64,000 nt of DNA from assembly GCA_029553955.1 (NCBI GenBank), contig JAKPJZ010000113.1, positions 1-64,000 on the forward strand, in the 5' to 3' direction. This DNA is from Chloroflexota bacterium (GTDB lineage Bacteria; Chloroflexota; Anaerolineae; SpSt-313). The notes beneath the pieces are model-generated. The model did not search any database. It had not been told where the DNA came from and was given only the letters and a program-made list of their open reading frames with translations. Position numbers and translations under genes: made by a program. The stretch's first letter is position 1. Every line of letters starts with the position of its first letter. Positions 1 to 8,444 of the stretch are shown in pieces.

Positions 1-74
1 GGGGTTTGTGGCGGGGTTGGCGTTGCCGGCCACCCCGCGGGGTGGCCGGCAACGCCAACCCCGCCACAAACCCC
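1..74. repeat. Perfect 74-bp palindrome (P1)
   Basis: The two 37-base halves are exact reverse complements with no spacer. The element ends 4 bases before the stop codon of the minus-strand regulator gene. Seen from that gene it opens GTAGGGGTTTGTGG, an outer sequence shared with other palindromes in this window (11550, 15652, 10626). It has no T tract, so it is not a typical intrinsic terminator. It may extend past the left window edge. Confidence 0.95.
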
Positions 75-78
75 TACT

Positions 79-387
79 CTAGAGCATGCTGTCAATGGCG
101 CGCTTCATCTGTGCTCGGTAGCCCTCAAAAGCCGCGCGCCCGGCCTTGGTCAGGCTACAGGTGGTCTGCGGCACTTTGCCACGAAAGCCCTTCTCGATCT
201 TGATATAGCCGGCCTCTTCGAGCCGTGCGAGGTGGGCCGAGAGGTTGCCTTTGGTCAGGCCCGTCTCGCGCAGCAGGTAGGTAAAGTCGGCGCTCTCCAC
301 GGCGTAGAGGATGGCCATGATCAGCGTGCGCGCCGGCTCGTGAATGATGCGGTCGATGCCGGCCAGATCGCGAAGGCTATTGGCCAC
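79..387 (-). CDS. Winged-helix transcriptional regulator (HTH_34-like)
   Basis: A 102-residue one-domain DNA-binding protein. Residues about 20-90 form a winged helix of the MarR/ArsR-like type used by small 'transcriptional regulator' proteins; the recognition region includes TGLTKGNLSAHLARLEEAGY, followed by the wing KIEKGFRGKVPQTTCSLT. No effector domain is present. The ATG lies inside the last codons of the upstream membrane-protein gene (11-base overlap), so the two are translationally coupled. In this family such regulators commonly sit beside a small membrane protein and repress their own operon. That fits the inverted repeat AGACTAGTCT over the start of transcription, although the binding itself is inferred. 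Confidence 0.85.
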   Translation of the reverse strand: MANSLRDLAGIDRIIHEPARTLIMAILYAVESADFTYLLRETGLTKGNLSAHLARLEEAGYIKIEKGFRGKVPQTTCSLTKAGRAAFEGYRAQMKRAIDSML

Positions 388-1009
388 AGCCTTCCTCCTC
401 GGCCAGCGGCTCAGTGGAGCGCAGGTACACGCCGAGGGTCACCGCCCCCGATACGACGATGGCCAACCCCAGGCCCGCAAAGTAGAGGGCGCCGGCTGTG
501 AGGTCGTCGAACCCGCCCAGCGAAACCAGGATGCCGAGCACGGCCGCTGCCGCGGCCAACATGTAAAAGCGCGGCAGGTCGAGCCTGTGCCCAAGGTAGA
601 CCCACACACTGCCCATGATCAAACCGCTGATCGCCGGCACCCATACCTTCAACGATGGCAGCGCAGCGATGGTGGCCACCAGAGCCCCAATCGCGCCGCC
701 CATGGCGGCCTTCTGCAGCCGGTGGCTAGCCGTCATCCGGCGATAGGCCACGTAGCCGGTGCGCGGGTAGGTGATGCGCGCTTTGGCGACCTTGAGCACC
801 CTGCTGCCGAGCAGGCCCACGCCCACCACGGCCGCCAGCGGCCCCAGCATGCCGCACAGCGCCTGCAAGGGACCCGGCGGCAGCGCCCTCTGGAGGAAGA
901 ACACGAGCCCGAGCGCCGCGAATATGCAGCCCATCGCCATCTCGGCCAGGCCGTCCTCGTACCAGTAGCGCGAGGTGCGCCGCATGGCGCGGTCGATTTG
1001 GGATTCCAT
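377..1009 (-). CDS. Multi-pass membrane protein of the regulator operon
   Basis: A 210-residue protein with a short polar N-terminus (MESQIDRAMRRTSRYWYEDG) followed by about five hydrophobic segments paired as helical hairpins. The N-terminal 'WYEDGL.EMAMGC' stretch is typical of uncharacterised membrane proteins encoded next to HTH_34 regulators. It is the first gene of a two-gene operon and overlaps the regulator gene by 11 bases. A promoter with TTGACA and TAGAAT boxes lies 51-79 bases upstream. No enzymatic motif is visible, so no biochemical role can be assigned. Confidence 0.75.
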   Translation of the reverse strand: MESQIDRAMRRTSRYWYEDGLAEMAMGCIFAALGLVFFLQRALPPGPLQALCGMLGPLAAVVGVGLLGSRVLKVAKARITYPRTGYVAYRRMTASHRLQKAAMGGAIGALVATIAALPSLKVWVPAISGLIMGSVWVYLGHRLDLPRFYMLAAAAAVLGILVSLGGFDDLTAGALYFAGLGLAIVVSGAVTLGVYLRSTEPLAEEEGCGQ

Positions 1010-1043
1010 CGGCCTTCTCCGCTCACAGACTGGTTTGCAGTAC

Positions 1044-1053
1044 AGACTAGTCT
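1044..1053. promoter_or_regulatory. Candidate operator AGACTAGTCT
   Basis: A perfect 10-base palindrome placed at about +1 to +10 of the minus-strand promoter. A related half-site (ACAGACTGGT versus ACAGACTAGT) occurs about 18 bases further downstream, giving two direct copies. It is a plausible site for the regulator at 79-387; this is inference from position and symmetry. Confidence 0.5.
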
Positions 1054-1059
1054 ATGTGT

Positions 1060-1088
1060 ATTCTACAGCGAATCGCCCTCTTTGTCAA
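1060..1088 (-). promoter_or_regulatory. Sigma-70-type promoter, TTGACA-17-TAGAAT
   Basis: On the minus strand the -35 box TTGACA (1088-1083) and -10 box TAGAAT (1065-1060) are exactly 17 bases apart. Transcription would begin near 1053, about 44 bases before the membrane-protein ATG at 1009. Confidence 0.8.
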
Positions 1089-1427
1089 TACCCCTGAGAG
1101 ACACCGTCTTGATGGTTTCTTGATGGTTCCTTCATGGCATCTTCACCAGAATGGGCTATAATAGGCCCAGGCACCGCCCTGCCTCTGGCCAACGCGTCGC
1201 TATCCAGTGACCAACCGGCTAGTTGGTGGCGATCCGGGTGGCTGCCGGCTGATCCGCTGCGCTTCCCCCCTAAAGGGTTCGGTTCCGGCTACATGCGAAG
1301 CGAGGAGCCCGGACAGCAGGCCGGCACGGACAAGTACGGTTATAGTACCAGAGCCACGACACGCTCGCGCTCAATGATCCATGGCGGTGAGCGGAGCAAG
1401 CAATTGCCTGATCAGGAGCACAATACT
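1089..1427 (+). other. Intergenic region upstream of htrA
   Basis: There is no convincing gene here. A TATAAT box lies at 1157-1162 but lacks a good -35 partner at 17 bases. The stretch about 1230-1340 resembles 19140-19440 (shared GGGTGGCTGCCGGCTGA and AAGTACGGTT words), so it is probably a remnant of a dispersed repeat. The frame is open upstream of the htrA GTG, but that segment is not protein-like. Confidence 0.5.
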
Positions 1428-2612
1428 GTGAGCAAAAAATACTGGGCCGTGACCGCTAGCCTGGGCTGTGTCACCTTGCTGCTGCTGGCAGCGGTGATTG
1501 CCATTCCCCTCTTTGTCGTCCCCCTCGAGGTCAAGATGATGCTCAGATCGGCCAGTGTGCCGGCCACGTCGCAGATCGTGTCGGCGCCGGAGAGCGCCCA
1601 GGAGCCCGCCCAGGCAGCGCAGCCGGGCCAGGCGGCAGCGCTGACCACGCTCTATCGCCAGGCAAACCCCGGCATCGTGAGCATCAACGTCGCCACGGTG
1701 CGCCGCGGCACGGTGAGCGGCGCGGGCTCGGGCTCGGGGTTTATCTATGACGACCAGGGGCACATCATCACCAACCACCACGTGGTCGAGGGTGCCACCG
1801 ATGTGACCGTGGTCTTTTACGACGGCCGTGAGACCGAGGCCACCGTGGCCGGCACCGACCCGAACAGCGACCTGGCCGTGGTCAAGGTCGCACAACTCCC
1901 CGAAGGCATCCATGCCCTACCGCTCGGCGATTCCGACCAGGTGGCCGTCGGCGAGTCGGTCATCGCCATCGGCAACCCCTTCGGCCTGGGCAACAGCATG
2001 TCGGCAGGCATTGTGAGCGCGGTAGGCCGCACCATCGACTCGGGCGCCACGCCGTTCTCTATCCCGCGCGCCATCCAGACCGATGCGGCCATCAACCCCG
2101 GCAACTCGGGCGGGCCGCTCTTGAACCTGCAGGGGCAGGTCATCGGCGTCAACGCGCAGATCGCCACCAGCGGCATCCAGGCGGCCAACGCCGGCGTCGG
2201 CTTTGCCATCCCGTCGAACACGGTGCGCCTGGTGGCGCCGGTGCTGATCGAGAAGAGCGCGTACGCCTGGCCCTGGCTGGGCATCACCGGGGGCTCGGTC
2301 AACCTGTCGATCATGAAGGCCAACGGGCTCAGCGTGCAGCAGGGCGCGTACGTCGACAAGGTCTCTGCCGACAGCCCGGCCGGCAAGGCCGGCCTGCGCG
2401 GCAGCTCGACCCAGCAGGCGGCCGACAGCCTCGACGCGCCGGTGGGCGGCGACGTCATCATCGCCATCGACGACAAGCCCGTCGTCACCTTTGACGACCT
2501 GCTCTTCGAGATCGCCAGCCGCAAGCCGGGCGACCAGGTGCGCCTGACCATCGTCCGCGGCCGCCAACGCATGGACGTCACCGCCACCCTGGCGCCGCGC
2601 CCAAGGCAGTAG
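1428..2612 (+). CDS. HtrA/DegP-type membrane-anchored serine protease with PDZ domain
   Basis: A 394-residue S1C protease for quality control outside the membrane. I chose the GTG at 1428 because AGGAG lies 9 bases before it and the product then opens with a signal anchor (residues about 4-31). A low-complexity Ala/Gln linker follows. The trypsin-like domain has the catalytic triad: His118 in TNHHVV, Asp148 in NSDLAVV and Ser227 in NPGNSGGP. One PDZ domain spans about 275-390 (GGDVIIAIDDKPV). Length and layout match single-PDZ HtrA proteins. It is monocistronic, followed by an inverted-repeat element at 2642. The ORF is open back to 1134, but the extra residues look non-coding. Confidence 0.93.
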   Translation: MSKKYWAVTASLGCVTLLLLAAVIAIPLFVVPLEVKMMLRSASVPATSQIVSAPESAQEPAQAAQPGQAAALTTLYRQANPGIVSINVATVRRGTVSGAGSGSGFIYDDQGHIITNHHVVEGATDVTVVFYDGRETEATVAGTDPNSDLAVVKVAQLPEGIHALPLGDSDQVAVGESVIAIGNPFGLGNSMSAGIVSAVGRTIDSGATPFSIPRAIQTDAAINPGNSGGPLLNLQGQVIGVNAQIATSGIQAANAGVGFAIPSNTVRLVAPVLIEKSAYAWPWLGITGGSVNLSIMKANGLSVQQGAYVDKVSADSPAGKAGLRGSSTQQAADSLDAPVGGDVIIAIDDKPVVTFDDLLFEIASRKPGDQVRLTIVRGRQRMDVTATLAPRPRQ

Positions 2613-2641
2613 AGAGGCGCCGGCATCGCCACATGCTTGCA

Positions 2642-2905
2642 AGGGGAGACACCTGACAGGTCTTCAAAGACCTGACACACCGATTTCCAAGAGGGCAAAA
2701 CGATTGGCGAAAAGTCCGGCAAAGGCCTGCCCGTGCCGCGGCTGAGGCCCCCCTACCGTTCCCCCGTCGCGGGGGAACGGTAGGGGGGCCCCACCCTGCA
2801 GCAGGAGAAACCGTCTGTCAGCAGCGGCGCGAGCTGGACCGAGTTCTTGCCAGAGAGCTGGCGCTGACCACCCGCCAGGGGAATTGGTGTGTCAGGTGTC
2901 TCCCC
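2642..2905. repeat. MITE-like element, copy A, with terminal inverted repeats
   Basis: A 264-base element whose ends are inverted copies (GGGGAGACACCTGACA at the left; TGTCAGGTGTCTCCCC at the right). At the left end a short GGTCTTCAAAGACC hairpin lies between the two halves of the terminal repeat. The centre is a perfect 20-bp hairpin (2746-2765 with 2771-2790, loop GTCGC). The two halves of the element are also loosely complementary to each other. Homologous copies lie at 20339-20655 and 49097-49427, with partial copies at 34555 and 16308. It encodes no protein. Confidence 0.85.
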
Positions 2906-2990
2906 CTGCGAACGAGAGACCGGACTCCCCAACTTGTTGAGGCACCGCCCGAACAAGCTCGCCCGAACAAGTTCGGGACTCCACGGCTAG

Positions 2991-3019
2991 TTGAAGTTTC
3001 CCCTCATACGTGGTATGAT
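2991..3019 (+). promoter_or_regulatory. Promoter TTGAAG-17-TATGAT
   Basis: The -35 box at 2991-2996 and -10 box at 3014-3019 are 17 bases apart. They lie about 210 bases before the OpgC-esterase start. Just upstream is the palindrome CCCGAACAAGTTCGGG (2962-2977). Confidence 0.6.
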
Positions 3020-3228
3020 GCCCGCCGAACCGAATCCCCTCGCGAGCGGCCAGTGTTCGTTCTCCCCCATACACTCGGCCCATCTGGCGCCGCGACCGGC
3101 GGGTGACTCCATTGTGCAGCCGGCAGGGAGCCCCTGCATGGGCGAGCACGGGTGGGTGCCCCAAGGAAGCAGGTCGCCGACGCAGCATGAGGCCCCTGCG
3201 CCGGATCGCCGAGACTGGGAGACGAGCT

Positions 3229-5457
3229 ATGATGGCTGACGACAGCCTCGCGCCGCCTTTCATCACGCCCAAGGGCCGCGACCTCCGCATCGACCTCTTG
3301 CGTGGCTACTTTGTGCTGGCCATGGTCATCGACCACGTCAGCGGCGCGTCGCCGCTGTGGCTGCTGACCGGCGGCAACCGCTTCTTTAGCGGCGCAGCCG
3401 AGGGGTTCATCCTCACCTCGGGCCTGGTCGCCGGGCTGGTCTACGGCCGCCTGGTGCGGCGCGATGGCATGGCGCGCTCTATCACCAAGATGCTCACGCG
3501 CGCCTTCAAGCTCTACCTGCTGACGCTGGCCCTGACCCTGGCCTTCCTGCCCCTCTCCGAGTTGCTGGGCCTGCCCTGGGCCCAGGGCGTGGACGTACGG
3601 AATCCGCTCGCCCTCATCGTCAGCATCCTGACGCTGCATCGCACCTACTACCTGGTCGACGTGATGCTGCTCTACACCATCCTGTTCCTGCTGGCGCCTC
3701 TGGCCATGGCGCTGATCGACCAGGGCAAGCGCTGGTGGGTGCTCGGCGCCTCCTGGCTGCTGTGGGGCGTGTTCCAGCTCTGGCCCGAGCACGCCGCGCT
3801 GCCCTGGCCCATCGCCGGCAACTATCTCTTTAGCTTTTCGGCCTGGCAGGTGGTCTTTTTCACGGCGTTGGCCTTTAGCTATGGACGCGCCGCCCTGCCC
3901 GTGCCGCGGCCGCGCACGGCGCGCCGGCTGCTGGCCCTGAGCGGCGCCGTGCTGCTCGGCATGATCGCGCTCTTTTTCGCCGTCGAGCAGCCCGCTGCCA
4001 CGCCGCTGCCTGTGAATGCCGGCGTGCGGGCGCTGGTCGAGGAGCTGTTCCTCGACAAGGTCGCCGTACGGCCGGGGCGACTGTTGGCGACGGGGGTCAC
4101 TTTCACCTTCCTGTTCCTGACGGCGACGGTATTCTGGCGGCCCGTGCGCCGGGCGTTGGGCTGGCTGCTGCTGCCGCTCGGCCAGGAGGCGCTCTATGCG
4201 TACACTGCGCACGTGGCGCTGGTGACCCTGGCCGCATTCGTGCCGGTGGCACTCGGGCTGAGCGGCCCATCGCCGTGGTGGCTCAATGCCCTGATCCAGA
4301 TGGCCAGCATGGTCCTGATCTGGGTGTTGGTGCGTTACAGGGTGTTGGCGCCGACGCCGCGCACGCAGCCGCTCTACAACCTGTCTCCGGCGCTCTTTGC
4401 TGGGTTGGCAGCGCTCATCCTCGTCCTCCTTCCTTCGCCCGCCTACCCCAGAGCGATCGCGGACACGTCGGCGGCTGCCGAGCGGCGCGCCAACCGCTTC
4501 GGTACGCCGCTGCCTCCTGATGCCGGCAAGCCCACGCCGGCCGTGCCCGAGGCGACAGCCGCCAGGCCCACTCCTGCGCCGTCCGAGTTGCAAGCCGTCG
4601 CAACCGCCATCCCCGCCCCCACGCCAACTCCGCGCGAGACGCAGCCGGCCGACCCCGCACAGGCCCTGGAACGGGTGGCCGAATGGATCGGCCCGCTTAG
4701 CGGCACCCTGGAGGAGCATTGGTTCGATAGCGGCGCGTTGGGCTTCAGCATGCCCTACTGGGCCTACCTGCCGCCCGACTATGGCTCGAGCGACAGGCGC
4801 TACCCGGTGCTCTACATGCTGCATGGCGCCGGCGCCCACCGCGACGAGTGGCTCAGCTTCGGCCTCGTCGATGTGGCCGACCGCGAGATCTCGGCCGGGG
4901 CGCTGCCGCCCATGATCATTATCCTGCCACAGGGCGACCAGAGCTTTTGGATCAACAACGTCGGCGGTCTGCGCTGGGGCGACTATGTGACGCAGGACCT
5001 GGTCGCACACATCGACGCCACCTGGAGCACCATGCCCGAGCCACAGGCGCGCGCCCTCGGCGGCCTGTCGATGGGCGGCTACGGCGCACTGGTCCTGGGG
5101 TTCACCCACCCCGAGGCCTTTGGCGTGATCGGCGCCCATACCCCCTGCCTGCACAGCGAAGGCCCGGGCGTGGCCCTTCTGGGCACCGGCGACGAATACG
5201 CCCAGCGCGACCCCATCACCCTGGCCAGCACGCTCGCCGGCCTCGACCAGTTGCGCATCTGGATCGACGTCGGCGAGCAGGATCCGTGGCTGGGCCGCGT
5301 GGAGCACCTGCACGACATCCTCGCCGACCGCGGCATCGGCCACGATTGGCAGGCCCTCCCCGGCACGCACATCGGGGAGTATTGGAGCACGCACGTCATC
5401 GACTATTTGCACTTTTACGGCAGCGCGCTGGCGCAGCCGCACCAGACACCTTCATAG
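3229..5457 (+). CDS. OpgC-like membrane acyltransferase fused to an extracytoplasmic esterase
   Basis: A 742-residue two-domain protein. Residues about 14-400 form a multi-pass membrane domain of the OpgC/acyltransferase type, opening with DLRIDLLRGYFVLAMVIDHVSG and the FFSGAEGF-like motif. A Pro/Thr/Ala-rich linker (about 430-478) leads to an alpha/beta-hydrolase of the putative-esterase (PF00756) family. The hydrolase shows LYMLHGAG, nucleophile elbow GLSMGGYG (Ser near 614), an acidic residue in DVGEQDPW and His in GTHIGEYW. The ATG at 3229 is preceded by GGGA at good spacing. By family, the first half could move acyl or succinyl groups across the membrane onto glycans, and the second could remove or transfer acyl groups. 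The true substrate is unknown. Confidence 0.82.
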   Translation: MMADDSLAPPFITPKGRDLRIDLLRGYFVLAMVIDHVSGASPLWLLTGGNRFFSGAAEGFILTSGLVAGLVYGRLVRRDGMARSITKMLTRAFKLYLLTLALTLAFLPLSELLGLPWAQGVDVRNPLALIVSILTLHRTYYLVDVMLLYTILFLLAPLAMALIDQGKRWWVLGASWLLWGVFQLWPEHAALPWPIAGNYLFSFSAWQVVFFTALAFSYGRAALPVPRPRTARRLLALSGAVLLGMIALFFAVEQPAATPLPVNAGVRALVEELFLDKVAVRPGRLLATGVTFTFLFLTATVFWRPVRRALGWLLLPLGQEALYAYTAHVALVTLAAFVPVALGLSGPSPWWLNALIQMASMVLIWVLVRYRVLAPTPRTQPLYNLSPALFAGLAALILVLLPSPAYPRAIADTSAAAERRANRFGTPLPPDAGKPTPAVPEATAARPTPAPSELQAVATAIPAPTPTPRETQPADPAQALERVAEWIGPLSGTLEEHWFDSGALGFSMPYWAYLPPDYGSSDRRYPVLYMLHGAGAHRDEWLSFGLVDVADREISAGALPPMIIILPQGDQSFWINNVGGLRWGDYVTQDLVAHIDATWSTMPEPQARALGGLSMGGYGALVLGFTHPEAFGVIGAHTPCLHSEGPGVALLGTGDEYAQRDPITLASTLAGLDQLRIWIDVGEQDPWLGRVEHLHDILADRGIGHDWQALPGTHIGEYWSTHVIDYLHFYGSALAQPHQTPS

Positions 5458-5461
5458 GTCG

Positions 5462-5580
5462 GATTCTCAACGATTGAGGCAAGATCTCACCGCAGAGGCG
5501 CAGAGAGCGCAGAGGTTTCTCTGATCCTCTCTGCGTCCTCTGCGCCTCCGCGGTGGCTATCCTCGTTGGTTTGAGGCGAA
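5462..5580. repeat. Imperfect inverted repeat, 'CAGAGGCGCAGAG' family
   Basis: It contains ACCGCAGAGGCGCAGAGAG and, after a short centre, the inverse TCTGCGCCTCCGCGGT. A close second copy including the same flanking words (CTCAACGATTGAGGCAAG, GGTTTGAGG) lies at 55102-55205, and related hairpins occur at 6265-6345 and 43110-43143. It is wholly intergenic. Confidence 0.75.
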
Positions 5581-5591
5581 GCTTCGCTGGG

Positions 5592-6101
5592 TTATGTATC
5601 CTCGCCCTCCTCCGGCTCGGCCAGGCAGGCGCCCATGAGAAAGCCGCGCGCCCGCTCGGCCCGCGGGTAGCGGTTCACCAAGGCCCAGAAGCGCGGCGAG
5701 TGGTTGGGCTCCACTAGGTGGGCCAGCTCGTGCACCAGCACATAGTCCCTCACCCAGCGCGGCATGGCGGCGATGCGGTGCGAGATGCGGATCACCGCCG
5801 TCTGCGGGGTGCAACTGCCGTAGCGCTGTTCTTGATTGGTGACGTAGAGCACCCGGCCGACTCGCAGCCGGCCGCCGAAATAGCGCTCGTTCAGCGCGGC
5901 GGCGCGCGCCGCCAACGCCTCGCTGTCGAGCGCTGCCTGCCGGCGGCAGGCGCGTTCGAGGCGCGGCTGCAGCGTGGCGATGACCCGGTCCAGCTCGTCC
6001 TGTGGCAGGTCGGCTGGCGCCCGCACCTGCATCGTGTCACCCACGATCCGGGCGGCCACCGTCTTCTTCCGCCGCTTGCTGCGATGAATCTCGATGCGCA
6101 C
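5592..6101 (-). CDS. YgjP-like (DUF45) zinc metallopeptidase
   Basis: A 169-residue protein of the WLM/DUF45 family, cytoplasmic, function poorly known. The zinc-site helix is [14 protein letters not shown], with His124, Glu125 and His128 and a third ligand at His134. The preceding YGSC motif ([16 protein letters not shown]) is also characteristic. The GTG start at 6101 follows AAGGAG with a 4-base gap; no ATG gives a better N-terminus. It is shorter than the usual 220-240-residue YgjP because the N-terminal beta-sheet region is brief. Confidence 0.85.
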   Translation of the reverse strand: MRIEIHRSKRRKKTVAARIVGDTMQVRAPADLPQDELDRVIATLQPRLERACRRQAALDSEALAARAAALNERYFGGRLRVGRVLYVTNQEQRYGSCTPQTAVIRISHRIAAMPRWVRDYVLVHELAHLVEPNHSPRFWALVNRYPRAERARGFLMGACLAEPEEGEDT

Positions 6102-6359
6102 GTGGCTCCTTTCTGCGATGCGTGCATCTGGGCCACCAGAGAGACGGGAGATACCACACTGGGTTGGGTCCGACCGGGGGTACAAGCAGGCGACCTTGGC
6201 GCCGTGGGGCATGGGGCATGCCAAGCCTGCCTGCACTGTGAAGGGCACCGACCAAGGGGGCGACATGCTCATCGCAGAGGCGCTGGGGGCGCAGAGGAGA
6301 AACGACCTCGCCTTCGAGCCTCCGCGACCTCTGTGCCTCTGCGGTGTTTCGGACCTGGT
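6102..6359. other. Gene-free stretch with degenerate hairpin
   Basis: No ORF here looks protein-like. A degenerate member of the CAGAGGCGC inverted-repeat family occupies about 6263-6345. Confidence 0.5.
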
Positions 6360-6437
6360 GGTTCGCCGCATTGGTTTTGATGGGCTCCGACGCCCACAAG
6401 GGGCTAGGCTACGCCCATCAGAACCAATGCGGCGAAC
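6360..6437. repeat. Long hairpin with a 24-base repeated motif in its loop
   Basis: Arms of about 25 bases (6360-6384 and 6412-6437) pair almost perfectly. The loop carries the motif GACGCCCACAAGGGG followed by CTAGGCTAC (6389-6412), which recurs at 12729, 31365, 59654 and, inverted, 59746. The hairpin begins 2 bases after the stop codon of the PH-domain gene. Confidence 0.85.
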
Positions 6438-6439
6438 CG

Positions 6440-7327
6440 CTAGCGCGCAAAGCGTATGGCCGCCAGCCACACCAGTGCTTGGACCAGCGGCGCGTTGCAC
6501 AGGGCGAGCAGCGCCAGCACCCGCTCGCGCCTGTGCAGCCAGGCGGCAAGCACGCCGTTGACGAGCAACACGGCCAGCCCGGCTGCGGGCAGGATGAACA
6601 GCTCCTCGCGCGCACCGATACGATCGCCCAGGCCCTGCAGGTCGTACGACAGCACCAGGCGCAGCGGCAGGGCCTGATAGCGGGCGGCAAGGTAGCCGAA
6701 CAGGCCCAGGTTGAGCAGCAGGCTGGGCAGGGCCACGGCGCCCGCCAACCGGTCGCGCCAGATGCCGAGGCCCAACAGCCCGGGCAGGCGCAGCCCCTGC
6801 GCCCACTTGGCGATGGGCTTGAGCTTGCGCCGGGCGCGGTAGTCGGCGAGAAAGCCCTCGACGTTGGCCGGCGAGATCACATAGCCGCGAGCCCGTGTGC
6901 GGATCACCAGGCACTGCTCGGGCGACCGCGTCATGTAGAGCCGCAGCGGCCCACTGCCGGCCTCCTGCACCTGGCCAAGGCGATAGCCCGGCCACCCGAC
7001 CCCCTGCACCAGTCGCTTGGTCACTGTCGCCAGGGGCACGATGTCGATGATCTCGTCCATCGGCACCAGGTCGGCACATGCCGCCCAACGGATCAGGATG
7101 CCGTTGCGCTCGATGCGGTAGGTCAGGTTGGCCAGGCCCCAGTACCCGTACACAAGAAAGGCCAGCAGCGGCAGGGTAGCCACGAGCAGCAGCGCCCGCA
7201 GGAAGAGCCAGGTGCCCACCGGCGCGCCCAGCATCCCGCGCACAATCGAGGCCTCGGCCAGCAGCAGCGCCAGCAGCAGCCCCAGCCCCCAGATGAGGCC
7301 CTCACGCTTGTTCGGGTACCAGTTCAT
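6440..7327 (-). CDS. Bacterial PH-domain-like integral membrane protein
   Basis: A 295-residue protein. Two hydrophobic segments near the N-terminus (about 8-28 and 38-62) are followed by a PH-like beta domain (about 65-150; [26 protein letters not shown]). At least three further membrane segments occupy the second half. This layout matches uncharacterised bPH-domain membrane proteins. The ATG at 7327 has GGGAGA five bases upstream. The ORF extends upstream to 7432 through a GC-rich hairpin, which is not protein-like. Function unknown. Confidence 0.75.
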   Translation of the reverse strand: MNWYPNKREGLIWGLGLLLALLLAEASIVRGMLGAPVGTWLFLRALLLVATLPLLAFLVYGYWGLANLTYRIERNGILIRWAACADLVPMDEIIDIVPLATVTKRLVQGVGWPGYRLGQVQEAGSGPLRLYMTRSPEQCLVIRTRARGYVISPANVEGFLADYRARRKLKPIAKWAQGLRLPGLLGLGIWRDRLAGAVALPSLLLNLGLFGYLAARYQALPLRLVLSYDLQGLGDRIGAREELFILPAAGLAVLLVNGVLAAWLHRRERVLALLALCNAPLVQALVWLAAIRFAR

Positions 7328-7350
7328 TGTTCTCCCAATATTCCAGCTCT

Positions 7351-7414
7351 GTAGGGGCGGGGTCGCCCCGCCCCTTACCACGGATTGCGTTGGGCGGGGC
7401 AACCCTGCCCCTAC
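7351..7414. repeat. GTAGGGGCGGGG inverted repeat covering the ilvE stop codon
   Basis: Left arm GTAGGGGCGGGGTCGCCC and right arm GGGCAACCCTGCCCCTAC are separated by about 20 bases. The ilvE stop codon (7413-7411) is the TAG of the right-arm GTAGGGGC, so the element supplies the gene's end. Similar GTAGGGGC repeats are widespread in bacterial intergenic DNA. Confidence 0.8.
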
Positions 7415-8331
7415 GCGTAGACAGGCGTGCACCAGTGGCGGTACTTGGCGTTGCGTCCGCGCACAATATCGAAATACAGGTCGCGCAGCATGCGGCCGAC
7501 CGGACCCATCTGGCCGCTGCCGATGGGCCGATGATCGACCTCGGTCACGACAGCAATCTGCACGCCGGTGCCGCAGTAGAAAAGCTCGTCGGCCACGTAG
7601 AGCTCGGTGCGATCGATCGGGCGCACGACCGTCTCGATGCCAAGCTCCTCCCTGGCCAGTTGCATCACTGTCGCCCGGGTGATCCCTTCCAGGATGTTGG
7701 CCGTCTCGCCCGGGGTGACCAGAACGCCGCGGCGCACCATGAACAGGTTCTCGGCGCTGCCCTCCGAGACGTGCCCTTCCTCATCGAGGACGATCGCCTC
7801 GTCGTAGCCGTTCAGCGCGGCTTCGGTCTTGCACAGCGCCGAGTTGACGTACGAGCCGACGACCTTGGCCCGCGGCGGGATCATGTTGTCGTCGAGGCGC
7901 CGCCACGACGAGACGCAGGCCCGGCAGCCCTCCTCGCTGTCGACGTACTTGCCGTAGGGCAGGGCGAACAGGGCAAAAGCATCCTCCAAGTTGTGCAGGC
8001 GCACACCGATCCCCTCGGTCGCCTTGTAGACCAACGGGCGAATGTAGGTGTCTTGACGAAAGCCCTCGCGGCGCAGGAGCTCGATGGTAATGTCGCCCAA
8101 CTGCTGCACGGTGTAGGGCAACTGGCAGTGGAGGATGTGGCTGGATTGGTGCAGGCGTTCATAGTGCTCGGGCATGCGGAAGATGAAGAGCTGTTCTTCG
8201 TCGGGGTTCCAGTAGGCGCGGATGCCTTCGAAACAACCAGTCCCATAGTTGAGGGTGTGGGTCATGATGCTGACCCTGGCCTGCTCGATGGGAACGATCG
8301 CGCCGCCAAAGAATGCGTACCGGGTCGCCAT
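7411..8331 (-). CDS. ilvE: Branched-chain amino acid aminotransferase
   Basis: A 306-residue fold-type IV PLP enzyme that makes Leu, Ile and Val from their keto acids with glutamate, in the cytoplasm. Class motifs are FEGIRAY near the N-terminus, SSWRRLDDNMIPPRAK with the PLP lysine at Lys156, SYVNSALCK, and EGSAENLF. Length is normal. The ATG at 8331 has GGGAGG seven bases before it; the frame is open to a GTG at 8400 but with no ribosome site. It has its own TTGACA/TATAAT promoter. The stop codon lies inside a repeat arm. Confidence 0.95.
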   Translation of the reverse strand: MATRYAFFGGAIVPIEQARVSIMTHTLNYGTGCFEGIRAYWNPDEEQLFIFRMPEHYERLHQSSHILHCQLPYTVQQLGDITIELLRREGFRQDTYIRPLVYKATEGIGVRLHNLEDAFALFALPYGKYVDSEEGCRACVSSWRRLDDNMIPPRAKVVGSYVNSALCKTEAALNGYDEAIVLDEEGHVSEGSAENLFMVRRGVLVTPGETANILEGITRATVMQLAREELGIETVVRPIDRTELYVADELFYCGTGVQIAVVTEVDHRPIGSGQMGPVGRMLRDLYFDIVRGRNAKYRHWCTPVYA

Positions 8332-8414
8332 ATGGATTCCTCCCCCTCCCACCATTGGGAGCACGAACGAGGGCCGGCCCCATCGCCGGCTGATGAACAC
8401 CGGATACCCATTCG

Positions 8415-8444
8415 ATTATACCCCGCCTCTTGAGCGAGTGTCAA
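8415..8444 (-). promoter_or_regulatory. ilvE promoter, TTGACA-18-TATAAT
   Basis: Minus-strand -35 TTGACA (8444-8439) and -10 TATAAT (8420-8415), spacer 18. The -10 box contains the stop codon of the truncated acetyltransferase ORF, so ilvE can be transcribed independently of the arg genes. Confidence 0.85.

Noticed and set aside
1134-1427. N-terminal extension of HtrA from ATG 1134 or 1374
   Set aside because: No ribosome-binding site at those codons, no protein-like sequence, and the extension would bury the membrane anchor; GTG 1428 has AGGAG at proper spacing.
2642-2905. Insertion sequence
   Set aside because: Terminal inverted repeats are present but the element and its relatives are too short to encode a transposase and hold no ORF of that type.
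3004-5442. An 812-codon open frame on the minus strand opposite the OpgC-esterase gene
   Set aside because: It is rich in Arg, Gln, Gly and His with no domain signals, as expected for the antisense of a GC-rich gene; the plus-strand product is clearly a real protein.
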